From assembly GCA_933207985.1 (NCBI GenBank), contig OW240912.1:254094946-254158945 (forward strand): a stretch of DNA of 64,000 bases. The letters run 5' to 3'. The stretch comes from Pelobates cultripes. Lineage: Eukaryota; Chordata; Amphibia; Anura; Pelobatidae. The notes beneath the pieces are model-generated. The model saw only the letters and a list, made by a program, of their open reading frames with translations. It had not been told where the DNA came from and searched no databases. Made by a program: the position numbers and the translations under genes. Of the stretch, positions 49,360 to 60,286 are shown piece by piece. The first letter of the stretch is position 1. The number at the start of each line of letters is the position of its first letter.

Positions 49360-49807
49360 TTAAAGGACCACTATAGGCACCCAGGCCACTTCAGCTCAAT
49401 TAAGTGGTCTGGGTGCCGGGTCCCTCTAGTTTTAACCCTGCAGCTGAAAACATAGCAGTTTCAGAGAGACTGCTATGTTTACATTGAGGTTTAAACTAGC
49501 CTCTAGTGGCTGTCTCCCTGACAACCACTAGAGGCGCTTCCGCAATTCTCAGTGTGAAAACCACATTAAAATCACGTTGGATGTCCATAGGAATGCATTG
49601 AGTAATGCTTTCCTATGGGCAGTTTAGCCGCACATGCACATTCGGCTCCACTCGGGAGCTGACTTCGGCAGGGGGAGGAGAGGTCACCAGCGGCCGGCGC
49701 TAGATTAAGGTAAGTGGCTGAAGGGGCTCCGAGGTAGGGGGGGACCTAATAACCCTATTGTGCCAGGAAAACGGGTTTGTTTTCCGGGCACTATGGAATC
49801 CCTTTAA
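49360..49807. mobile_element. T2/Kolobok-like MITE
   Basis: TTAAAGGACCACTATAGGC at the left and CACTATGGAATCCCTTTAA at the right, TTAA on both sides. The interior matches 26915-27324 ('agtggtctgggtgccgggtc', ctctagtggctgtc hairpin, 'gccaggaaaacg'). Confidence 0.85.
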
Positions 49808-50329
49808 ATGTTGTAATTCAACTGCTATTCAAATTATTATTGCAAGAACATATATTTGCGCCCTATATGTTTCACATATATTACGTTTATTGATATACTG
49901 TAATATATTAAGCATTTTGTGCATGTTGAACCAATGTAATGAACCGTTTGATGGCAGTGTAGTCCGTGCCTTTTTCTTTTACCCTCAGTAGTTAATAACC
50001 TTTCATCTTTCTGCTCAGACGATAAAAAACAGCATTGTATAGCAGTGTCCCTTGTCACTTGTAGAGTTAAAACAAATATTTTTCAATAAATGGTGGCAGG
50101 TACTGTAATGCAGTGTTTGTGTTGGTATAGACATCCAGATTACTTGCTATTTTGATAAGCAGGTCTTTATTGATTATTCCTCTTACATTTATAAACACTG
50201 TCGGGGATATCCATTAAATACCAGATTATTATTTTTTTCAGATAACTGAATTCTGAACACAATGGCAATTCTTCTATTTAGCAAAGCCAAATATGGTCAG
50301 AATACAGTTAGAATACTGTCAGCGAATCT

Positions 50330-50600
50330 GCAGCAATCACCCTGATTCATTTGCGGTCTTGCTGCAATGCTTTTCTATGGGGTTTTGCAGAGCAAAAGGA
50401 CATCCAGTGTCAGTTAGGTGACCAAAAGTCACCTAACCACCAGGAAGTGCCTCTAATGGTTGTTTGATTGACAGCAACTAGAGGCAGTCTTAACCTGGCA
50501 ATGTAATTATTGCAGTTTCTCAGAAACTGCAATAATTACAGTTGCAGGATTAAGGGGACAGGAGCATTGCACCCAGACCACTTCAATGAATGTGGGCATT
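50330..50600. mobile_element. T2-like MITE fragment
   Basis: Shares 'attattgcagttt..cagaaactgcaataattac', 'gacagc.actagaggc' and 'cacccagaccacttcaatga' with the other T2-like elements. Both termini are lost. Confidence 0.6.
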
Positions 50601-51388
50601 TCATTATTTTTTTTGTTAATTTAGCACTTTTGCTTAGCACTATGCACATTTAGTTTGTACATTCTGAGGGTTATTGGTACAGGTAGGCACTAGACTTGTG
50701 TGGTGCCGAGGTATATAGGGACAGAGGGACAGAGGGAGATTCTTCTATGGATGGGAGTCCTTAGTATACCCACATACTTATTATCAGCCGTTTCCTTTTT
50801 TATTTTTGGCTAAGCATATAGAGAGGGAGGTCAGTTTTACCCTTATACTATAGTTCTAGTCAGCCTACCAGTGAATAAGGGACTCCCTTTTTGTCCCCCC
50901 TGCAACACCCTGTTTTCATTTTGAGGGTTGTGTTTTTTTTTTTCTTATATTATTTTAAATGACTCCCTAAGTAGATGATCATTCATTATCTACCTTTTTT
51001 CCTTATAATTATTTACGTACCTACCTCTCCATCGTTACCTTTGATGTTCTCACACTATATGGAGTTATTTTTCCTTTTTTTGTGTCTAGCAGTTATGTAT
51101 TAATTGCCAATAAAATTTAGGTTCTTGCTACTTATCTATTAGACTGTGCTCCTTTCCAGTACGCTACCTATTGGCGAGTGGGACTAGGACTCAGTTATTT
51201 TTACTAACTAACTTATGGGGTCAATTAGGGGTCAAGCAACTGCCCATTCACTAGAAAGAATTCCATGACATGCAGCCTGTAAAAACGGGGAGGTGGGCAT
51301 AGTCCTGCATGCCCCCAACTTTGGTTATGAGGGGTAGATAGATCACTGTGTACCCTCTGTTCCCACTCGTGCTGGCATGTTGGACTTA
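50601..51388. other. Intron, possible unnamed repeat
   Basis: Includes 'ccaataaaatttaggttctt' near 51108, a polyadenylation-like site, but no coding motif or terminal repeat. Confidence 0.3.
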
Positions 51389-51393
51389 TTTAG

Positions 51394-51864
51394 TGTCACA
51401 ACTAAAGTAGGAGAACCCAAAAAACACAGACTCCAATATACTAAAGGAGAGGTGTAACGTATTACCAGGCCTTAGAATGGCTGGATTTAATGTAAAGAGT
51501 CAGGAAGAAATCCAAGATCAAACGTAGGAGAGTACAGCATAAACGGCAAGACAAGCCAACGTCAGAAACATAGAAAGCGAATAAACGATAAACAAGCCAA
51601 AGTTGGTAAAAAGAAATCCAAATACAATATAAAACTCCCTCTTGGGTCAACATGAACCACAAGAGGGCAACTTGCTACTTAAAGGTCCTGGCTTATAAAG
51701 CCAAGGAACCGATCCAATTGGTTTGCATCACTGTAGAGCGCCTAAACACCCAAATTTGTCCAAAAGCTGAATTTGGGAGTTTCAGTTTGTGCGAACCAAT
51801 CACAGAGCATGTAGTGTCTGACCCGCCGCCGCATTTGGGACCTCCAGAACGGGTAAGTATGACA
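51394..51864 (-). mobile_element. Solo LTR of a Ty3/gypsy-like element, 471 bp, 5-bp target duplication
   Basis: TG...CA ends (TGTCACAAC...TATGACA). The host 5-mer TTTAG lies immediately on each side (51389-51393 and 51865-51869). Internal blocks ('aacgta.taccaggccttagaatggc.gga', 'caagccaa.gtcagaaa'-like) match the chromovirus LTR at 54538-55113, which fixes the family and the minus orientation. A solo LTR is the product of recombination between the two LTRs of a provirus-like insertion. Confidence 0.87.
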
Positions 51865-51941
51865 TTTAGGAGGTGAGTGTGATTATAATGTAATCCAGTT
51901 TCCACCTGACCACAACCCATTGGCCCTAATTTTAACAGGTC

Positions 51942-52740
51942 TGGGGAGGAACTAATGTCCCCCATTGGTGGGGAGTGGGACCCTAATATAAATATCTAGG
52001 GGGGACCTATTGGATCCATTGGCAGCAGGTCGGAGACCTTATGTAAATATTTAGTATGGAGGACCTAATGTTCTGCCCCTGGCCTATTGGCGGCAAGTGG
52101 GGGCTTTAATAAAAATAATATTCTGAGGGAGGGACCTAGTGTAACTTCCCAGCCCCCATCCATGGGCAGGGTGGGGCTCTAAATAATGAAACAAATGTGG
52201 GGTAGACATGCCATTGTGCCATTGTTCACCCCTTCAAAAATTCATATGTCCCCCGGGTGATACGTCTCCGGTGGTTAGGCATATATAATCCCCTAGCCAC
52301 CACTATTAAAAATAAATAACCCTACCAATCCTAATAATTGTGAGGGAGATGCAATAATACTAATATATGGAAAAAATTATACTTACCATCTGTCGTGTTT
52401 CTTCTAATTCTTCTTATCATCAGCCCCAAAAATCCATGATCCCGAGTTGCAATAAAAAAAAAACATCAGGAGCTATACGTTAAAAGAAGTAATGAGTGTG
52501 GACAGATAAATCCCCCTTGCCTTCACCTGTAACCAATTGGTGGGGACCGTTTGACCAAATAAACAGGGGGGGGGGGAAGGGGGAAGATGCCCTAATATTA
52601 ATATTCAGGGGGGAGGACCTCATGTCCTAACTGAAAATAAGTAAGGGCACTTATTTTTAAAATCCTGGGGAGGGTACTAGTGTACCCCCATCCCTTTCCT
52701 AGTCACTGGGCAGCAATGAATGCCCAAGTTAGTAGATATG
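51942..52740. repeat. Degenerate G-rich tandem array, units about 55-70 bp
   Basis: The pattern GGGGRGGACCTAATGT...CCCATTGG...GGTGGGGACCCTAATAT recurs at about 51943, 52000, 52056 and 52123. After a ~300-base gap it recurs at about 52510, 52610 and 52668. Includes a run of ten or more G near 52567. No open frame. Confidence 0.65.
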
Positions 52741-54307
52741 ACCCCACCTACCAAAGGGAATCGGGAGGTGTTAAATCAATCGTATAGTAATGGGCTCTTT
52801 TTTAATTTTTACTTTGTTAGTGTGGCGGCTAGCTACTAAATACTGCCCAACCCTCCACATAATTAACTCTTGCATCACCAAAGGTTTTTAACCTTTGCAT
52901 TCAGACCCAGAATGAAATATTCAATTTGGATATCATTTAGTTGAATTCTGGACCAAATTCAGGCACATTTGGAGCCTGAATTGCAAAATCCAGACATTGT
53001 TAAATATAGTTTTTTTGGATTTTGCAGTCCAAATGGCCCCGTATGAAACAGGATGGTCTTATCCTATTTGGCATGGGGCTTACAGATTTTAGTAATAATG
53101 TCATGTGTGGAAGATCATGTATTTTTTATGCTATAATTCACATTCATTAAATAAAACTGTAAATGTGTTAAATGTCAGTCTAGTTCAACCTCTTACTAAT
53201 CCCTCTGCTGCCGCACTTGACATTGCTACAATGACCTAATGTGTGTCATGAAAAGCATGTCTTATAATGATATTACACTTAAAAACCTATTGCATTGAAA
53301 CACCATGTATTCAATGATACAGAGGTTGTTGTTTTTTTTATAAAGTGTTCATGGCACACACAGTAGACCCCATTTTACCTTTCCATCAGTAAACAGGTCA
53401 TTCCCTTTGCATTTACAATAAGTGTCTGAATTACATCTCATGTTGCAAGATAACAAGATTTTGGGAGGGGATTTCTACATCAATTTGGCCTTGTCTCTTT
53501 ACACATCCATCTGCTTTTCTCTCACTCCATAGCACACCAATCTATTAGAAAAGTAATGAATGAGGGCGTGCAAAGCAATGCATTGCAAATTATCAAATGA
53601 ATTGCTTTTTATACAAAAATCAGCCAACAGATTGTTATGCATTGAAAGTACACTGTCGCTATCATGGAATAGCACATTGCTTAGATTGAGCAGAGTTCCC
53701 CATAACAGAAACATAGATGCACTGAAAAATGGTGCTTTGTATATTATTTATCATTTCGCTTTTCAGAGAAGTTACATAGGACCAGGAGATTTCTATATAC
53801 CCAGAAAATCTATTCATCAGTTTTATATTGGAAACAATACCAATAGTTTCATCATTGGAATGTAAAATACTGATTACTCAGTTTTTTCAACATTCTTTAT
53901 TTTTTGTGGAAATGACAAGGTGGAAAAGGGGGGTGAAAGAAAGAGAAGGACAAAAGGGGTGACAGAGAATAGGATGAATTGTATAAGAATGTGGGGGCAG
54001 GAGAAAAGGGGTTCTATGGAGTAATGGGGTATCACTATAAACCTTCTATATTAAACATCCATGCCAGTCTGCAGGCCATTTTTTAAGAACTGTGTAGTGA
54101 CCTACTGCAGGGGCTAACTACAGCAATAAGTCCAATACTTTATTAAAGGGTTGTGGGATGTTATGAACAATTGAAATAAATAGGTCACCCATTTTTTTTG
54201 TTTATGTTGTTTGTGGTTTTTCTTTTTATTTGTGATAGCAAATTATGTATTAATATTAATCAATATATTAAGATCAATACATTGTTGTTTTTATGTGTTT
54301 TGGTATG
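52741..54307. other. Intron, nothing recognised
   Basis: 53905-54020 is purine-rich; no gene or named repeat. Confidence 0.4.
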
Positions 54308-54537
54308 TGTGACGAACTGAACCTCGTCACGGGTTCTTGGATGGGCCTGCTTGCCAGCCTCCTGCCTCACGACTATGGCCCCTACAACAGACCTGGCTAA
54401 AAATAACTTTTAAAAGGCTCTGTTCGTGCAATTGGGATTATATGGTTTGGTTCCCGAACAGCCGCACGAACCAGAGACCAGCCGGGAGCTTGTTGAGCCT
54501 AATTAACAGTTTGTAACACGTTCCACCACAGTGTTCT
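54308..54537 (+). mobile_element. LTR-like repeat, family F, 5' fragment
   Basis: Starts TGTGACGAACTGAACC and follows the minus-strand order of 6699-7704 for about 230 bases, then stops exactly where the chromovirus LTR begins (TGTCAGG). Confidence 0.65.
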
Positions 54538-55113
54538 TGTCAGGATTATATTGATTCAGCACGCAGAATAGTATCACACCATAGAACTAAGGTTAACGTC
54601 TTACCGGTCCTTAGAATGGCCGGACTTAACGTACCCTAGAATAGTCAGAAATCTAGCCGAGGTCAGGGATACAGAACGAGACACAGCGATAAAGAAAAGC
54701 CAAAAGTCAAGTGTACCAGAAATCAGGGAAGTCAAAACGAAGCCAAAGTCAAAAAACAGAAAAATACGATCAGGAACACTCTCTCAGATAACCATCTAAG
54801 TGAAACCATGACAGGGCAAAGAGCTAAGGAATAAGTGAGTTTAACCCTCTTGCATATCTGATTTGCTGTACCTAGCCCTTGACCCTAAAACGTACATGTG
54901 CGTCTTTTACGTGACGTCACCCGCACGTCAATATCGTCTTTACCGTGGATGGACATGGAGCTATATAATTGTGTAGGACCGCAGCAGCTGACGTGCACCA
55001 ACATGCTGCAAAAGCCAGGCATCATGGCAGAAGACCGCCGAGCGGCACTCCCCTCGATCTTCGGAAGGTAATTATCTCCATTATTGTCACATGGAGACGA
55101 AGGATACATGAAA
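54538..55113 (-). mobile_element. Chromovirus (Ty3/gypsy) 3' LTR
   Basis: On the minus strand it lies directly after the pol stop codon and a G7 polypurine tract (GTGGGGGGGTAA), and ends CCTGACA. Blocks are shared with the solo LTR at 51394-51864. The first bases are mutated from the expected TG, so the upstream boundary is inferred from the polypurine tract. Confidence 0.75.
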
Positions 55114-55920
55114 TTACCCCCCCACTTGAAGACCGCCTACCGGACGGGCAGGACCAGATTTGAGAGGAAATTTGGCGTGGAAAGAATGGATTTTATGGAT
55201 AGCATGTATATCAGAAGCAGGAACCCAAGAACAATCGGCAGGCCCATAATCCTTCCAATCAACCAAGTACTGCAAAGAACCACGAAAAAATCTGGAATCA
55301 ATTATGGAGGAGACTTCGTACTCCTCTAGTCCAGCAATAACCAAAGGAGTAGGAGGGAGGCTTAAGCAAAGCTACATGAAATTAATTAGGTATACGCAAG
55401 GAGGCAGGAAGTGCAAGAGAATATGAAACAGGATTGATTCTCCGAACAGTTCGAAAGGGACCAATAAACCTGGGTGCCAACCTTGAGTCTGATATTTCAC
55501 AAGGAGAGCCATACCTGATCACCCACCTTGTAAAGGGATGGCGACACGCCGCTTATCAGCATGATATTTGAAACGAGCTGCAGCAGTTTCAAGAGCCGTG
55601 TGGACCTTAGTCCAAGTCTCACATATACATGTGAGATGTTCATCCAGAGCAGGAATAGCAGTGTTGGAGAACACCGCAGGAAGAACAGTAGGATGATGAC
55701 CATTGTTGACAAAAATGTCCAGATGAGTTATGGGTAGTATTATTCCTGTCAAATTTGGCCCAAAGGAGCAAGTCAGACCAGTTTTCCTGAGTGCCATTAA
55801 TAATACATCGCAAATTTAGTTCCTACGACTGGTTGGCCCTCTCAGCCGCACCATTAGTTTGAGGATGGTACGAAGATTAAAATGACAATTCTTTACCCAA
55901 CTGTTTGTTAAATACTTGTC
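55114..55920 (-). pseudogene. Chromovirus pol 3' end: integrase C-terminus and chromodomain
   Basis: Read on the minus strand. A worn integrase core end (a YHPQTNG-like stretch, 'GAAERANQS', near 55880-55820) leads to 'NGHHPTVLP' and 'IPALDEHLTCI', with the basic linker 'ARFKYHADKRR' and 'YKVGDQVWLSL' in another frame. A chromodomain follows: 'VSSIIDSRFFRGSLQYLVDW', 'KDYGPADCSWVPASDI' (about 55330-55200). It ends with TAA at 55116-55114 beside the polypurine tract. Chromodomains guide integration in this Ty3/gypsy branch. Frameshifts and an in-frame stop make it dead. Upstream pol and gag are absent. Confidence 0.88.
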
Positions 55921-56701
55921 TTGTCTTGTATGACATATTTGGAAACTAAATAAAGATATAAGAAAGAAAATTGAGCTAAAATAAAATAGTTTAGTTTTTT
56001 ATATATATGTAAACTTATTATAGAAAATAAGTCCATTTCAATACAACCCATAATTTTGTACAACATCCTGATGATTTATGATAAGTATAATGGAGAATGC
56101 TTGCTAGTTGCATTTGCTCTTTTAATTGAGGCATTTTTATAACTACTCAGCTGTTTTAGGGTTCTGTGAAATAAGTTGTTTGGATCTGAGGTTTTCTATC
56201 TTTCCAATTTGTATATTTCCAGTTTTGTTCACAGATATTGTCCGGTACTGTTCTTGTTTGTCAGAAAAACATCCCAGCATCAGAGTAATGAAAAACAAGC
56301 CAAAAAAGAACATGGAAATAAAATAGACAATACACCCACATGTAACTGTAAATGCCTATTGCAAGCTGTGTAAATTTACTTATAATTGCTAACCTGAATG
56401 AGGATATTTTATAAGAAATGTTACATAAAGAAGCTAGCAATTTTTACTGCGTAGAATTTATTTGAAGACTTTTCTTTCTTACTAAATTTAAATTATAAGA
56501 GCATTCATTCTAGTAAACATGTGGCTTGTTTCTCACCAGGCAATCACTTAACCATATTTATTCCCACTTCTACCGTGAAGTCTAGACTTTACAAGAAGTG
56601 AAAGAACAACTTTGAGTGCTAGTTAGCACAAGGAGCATTGTTTGTATTGTTTTATCCGTCCTGAAATGATTGCAGATGAGCAGAACTCTTTTAAATCATT
56701 T
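55921..56701. other. AT-rich intron, nothing recognised
   Basis: No feature seen. Confidence 0.4.
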
Positions 56702-56703
56702 TA

Positions 56704-58264
56704 CAGGGAGTGCAGAATTATTAGGCAAGTGAGTATTTTGACCACATCATCCTCTTTATGCATGTTGTCTTACTCCAAGCTGTATAGGCTCGAAAGCCTA
56801 CTACCAATTAAGCATATTAGGTGATGTGCATCTCTGTAATGAGAAGGGGTGTGGTCTAATGACATCAACACCCTATATCAGGTGTGCATAATTATTAGGC
56901 AACTTCCTTTCCTTTGGCAAAATGGGTCAAAGAAGGACTTGACAGGCTCAGAAAAGTCAAAAATAGTGAGATATCTTGCAGAGGGATGCAGCACTCTTAA
57001 AATTGCAAAGCTTCTGAAGCGTGATCATCGAACAATCAAGCGTTTCATTCAAAATAGTCAACAGGGTCGCAAGAAGCGTGTGGAAAAACCAAGGCGCAAA
57101 ATAACTGCCCATGAACTGAGAAAAGTCAAGCGTGCAGCTGCCACGATGCCACTTGCCACCAGTTTGGCCATATTTCAGAGCTGCAACATCACTGGAGTGC
57201 CCAAAAGCACAAGGTGTGCAATACTCAGAGACATGGCCATGGTAAGAAAGGCTGAAAGACGACCACCACTGAACAAGACACACAAGCTGAAACGTCAAGA
57301 CTGGGCCAAGAAATATCTCAAGACTGATTTTTCTAAGGTTTTATGGACTGATGAAATGAGAGTGAGTCTTGATGGGCCAGATGGATGGGCCCGTGGCTGG
57401 ATTGGTAAAGGGCAGAGAGCTCCAGTCCGACTCAGACGCCAGCAAGGTGGAGGTGGAGTACTGGTTTGGGCTGGTATCATCAAAGATGAGCTTGTGGGGC
57501 CTTTTCGGGTTGAGGATGGATTCAAGCTCAACTCCCAGTCCTACTGCCAGTTCCTGGAAGACACCTTCTTCAAGCAGTGGTACAGGAAGAAGTCTGCATC
57601 CTTCAAGAAAAACATGATTTTCATGCAGGACAATGCTCCATCACACGCGTCCAAGTACTCCACAGCGTGGCTGGCAAGAAAGGGTATAAAAGAAGAAAAT
57701 CTAATGACATGGCCTCCTTGTTCACCTGATCTGAACCCCATTGAGAACCTGTGGTCCATCATCAAATGTGAGATTTACAAGGAGGGAAAACAGTACACCT
57801 CTCTGAACAGTGTCTGGGAGGCTGTGGTTGCTGCTGCACGCAATGTTGATGGTGAACAGATCAAAACACTGACAGAATCCATGGATGGCAGGCTTTTGAG
57901 TGTCCTTGCAAAGAAAGGTGGCTATATTGGTCACTGATTTGTTTTTGTTTTGTTTTTGAATGTCAGAAATGTATATTTGTGAATGTTGAGATGTTATATT
58001 GGTTTCACTGGTAATAATAAATAATTGAAATGGGTATATATTTGTTTTTGTTAAGTTGCCTAATAATTATGCACAGTAATAGTCACCTGCACACACAGAT
58101 ATCCCCCTAACATAGCTATAACTAAAAACAAACTAAAAACTACTTCCAAAAATATTCAGCTTTGATATTAATGAGTTTTTTGGGTTCATTGAGAACATGG
58201 TTGTTGTTCAATAATAAAATTAATCCTCAAAAATACAACTTGCCTAATAATTCTGCACTCCCTG
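56704..58264 (+). mobile_element. Tc1/mariner TRT-type (DD37E) transposon, copy B, 1561 bp
   Basis: CAGGGAGTGCAGAATTATTA at both ends in inverted orientation, flanked by TA (56702-56703 and 58265-58266). Inner binding-site-like motifs TGCATAATTATTAGGCAACTT lie at 56885-56905 and, inverted, 58053-58073. Differs from copy A at only scattered positions, for example five versus four C/G in the 'gatatccccc' run. Confidence 0.96.
56922..57937 (+). pseudogene. TRT-type transposase, copy B, 1-base deletion at the N-terminus
   Basis: The normal ATG at 56922 is followed by a one-base loss in an A-run (CAAAG, copy A CAAAAG), so translation from it stops at a TGA after six codons. The rest is open from about codon 4 to TGA at 57937. 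The shifted frame also extends upstream to an ATG at 56849, so a 362-residue product with a foreign N-terminus is conceivable. Catalytic residues in that numbering are D168, D261 and E299, 37 residues separating the last two. Only two residue differences from copy A are seen downstream (AMV for AKV, EDGF for EDGV). Probably inactive, but the DNA-binding and catalytic parts are whole. Confidence 0.92.
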
Positions 58265-58437
58265 TAATGAGCATTATTTATAGTATTGGTATAGGTACCA
58301 AAGTAAAATGTTACTTTTCAGAGTGCAGAAATGATTGAGTGAGAAATTTAGAAAAAATAAGAATCTTGAATCAAGGAACATGTCTAAAAAATATCTGCAT
58401 TTGCAACAGTGAACATAGAGTAGGACTCAATTTCTAC

Positions 58438-58590
58438 TCGCTCACAATCTGTTGGCACTTGAAAATTAAACCCAGGTGAGTAGAAATTCACCTTCTGGCG
58501 AGTGTGCCAAGGATCGTACAGGCTTGCAGTGGTAAGAAACAATTAGGAATGGCTGGTAGCATATGACTTGAAATACTGGGCCCTGATGTA
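58438..58590. repeat. Dispersed repeat of unknown class, copy 2
   Basis: Matches 12180-12320 over about 60 bases ('gagtagaaattcacc', 'gcgagtgtgccaagga', 'caggcttgcagtgg'). Confidence 0.5.
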
Positions 58591-58616
58591 GAGGTGATAG
58601 GCACAATGTTTCTAGA

Positions 58617-59957
58617 GTGAATAGTCTCATCCTCTTAAAAGGAGCTGAAGTCTGCATTCATATTGATTTTGCCAAGGCCTTTGACACAGTAGACTATGGC
58701 ATTCTTTTGCAAGAACTTAAAAACTCAGGCATTGGTGATCATGATCGTGATCGTCTCGTTTCGAGGGTATGTTTCAGACCGATTGCAATATCTGACCATT
58801 TCTGATAGCGCTTCCAGTCACATGTGGTGTTCCCCAAGGCTCCATACTCAGGCCCCCTGCTATTCACATTATTTATAAATGATCTGCCTAAGGTCTGCAA
58901 ATCCTCAACTGTACACATGTATGCAGACGACACTGTAATCTACGCTAGTAAACCCAATCTACCGCAGCTTGAGGCTGTGCTCCAAAACCATTTCACAGAG
59001 GTAGAAAAGTGGATAGCGGATAACAAACTCTTCCTAAACACTGACAAAACTGTTACAATGATCTTTGGAACTCTACCTAAATTACGTAAACTACAAAATC
59101 AACAACTGTGTGTCAGAACAAATTCAAATAGCACACTGACAGCAGTCTACTATTTTAAATATCTAGGTATGTTTTTAGATCTCAATCTATCCTTTGGCCT
59201 TTACATTGAAAAATTATCTTCAAAACTTTACCCAAAACTATGTACTCTAAACAGAAACAAATCCTGGTTAAGCCCTACAGTAACGAAACAGATGCTAATG
59301 TCGGTCATTGATTATGGGGATGTAGTGTATGCAACCGCACCGCAAACCCACCTTAGTAAACTTAATACATTATATAATTCATTCTGCCGCTTTGTACTAG
59401 AATGTAATTACTTTACCCACCACTGTGACATATCAAAAGAGCTAAACTGGCTGTCGCTGGAATCCCGACACACTCTTCATCTTTCCAGCCTTGTACATTA
59501 GAGCATTTCTGGGAAGCTCCCACCCTATCCAAGTAGAATGCTCTCCCCGGCTGTCCCTACCACCTATAACCTCCGATCCAGTACTAGCACGATATTTAGC
59601 ATACCGCAATACAAAAAAGTGGCTCGATCCTCCTTTTCCTACAGAGCACCAAAATTGTGGAATAACCCCAGGGGCACAGTCAAATCTTCATTCAATCTAA
59701 AATCTTTTAAGATATCTATGGCAATATACCTCAGTACAGAACGCACCTGTCATGGTTGAATATATTTATTACCAGTTATGTATTAAATTTATATATGTGT
59801 TTATATATATATAGTTTGTATATTAAAATTTTGTAATATTGTATCCTATTGTATCAAAGCAATGTTTTGTGGACCCAGGACATACTTAAAAACAAGAGAA
59901 ATCTCAATGTATCCATCCTGGTAAAATATTTTATAAATAAATAAATATAAGGTGTAG
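58617..59957 (+). mobile_element. CR1/L2-group LINE, 3' part, with frameshifted reverse transcriptase
   Basis: The reverse transcriptase palm begins 'IDFAKAFDTVDYGILLQEL' (about 58665-58722). It continues 'YVSDRLQYLTISDSASSH' and 'CGVPQGSIL' in other frames. One long frame then holds 'GPLLFTLFINDLPKV', the catalytic 'MYADDTVIYA' box and 'KYLGMFLDLNLSF', with the thumb to 59501. The C-terminal tail 'SSFSYRAPKLWNNPRG' lies in another frame to 59757. The 3' end is a short (ATAA)n tail. 5'-truncated and frameshifted, so inactive. I cannot place the clade beyond the CR1/L2/Rex group. Confidence 0.9.
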
Positions 59958-60286
59958 ACAGCATTTATATGGACAATTAAAAGTTCTGATGTTGCCACAA
60001 TATACTTTTCAATTCGCCACTTCTAGTGAGGCTGTCAGATATTATTATAATGATCTATTCTTTGTGATAGTCCAATTTTCAATATTATAACATGGAGTGA
60101 CAAAGAAGAACATATTTCGACGCTGTCATAGTAAATGCTCATACTTTGCGGGATATGTTGCTTTTTGTGTATCGCGTCTACTTTCAGAATTGCTACTGTG
60201 CGTGTGATTGGCTACTACATGTTGACCTTACTCAGGTCGGGTGCTTCAATTCCCAATTTTCCCATACCTCATGTCTCCAACTTTTA

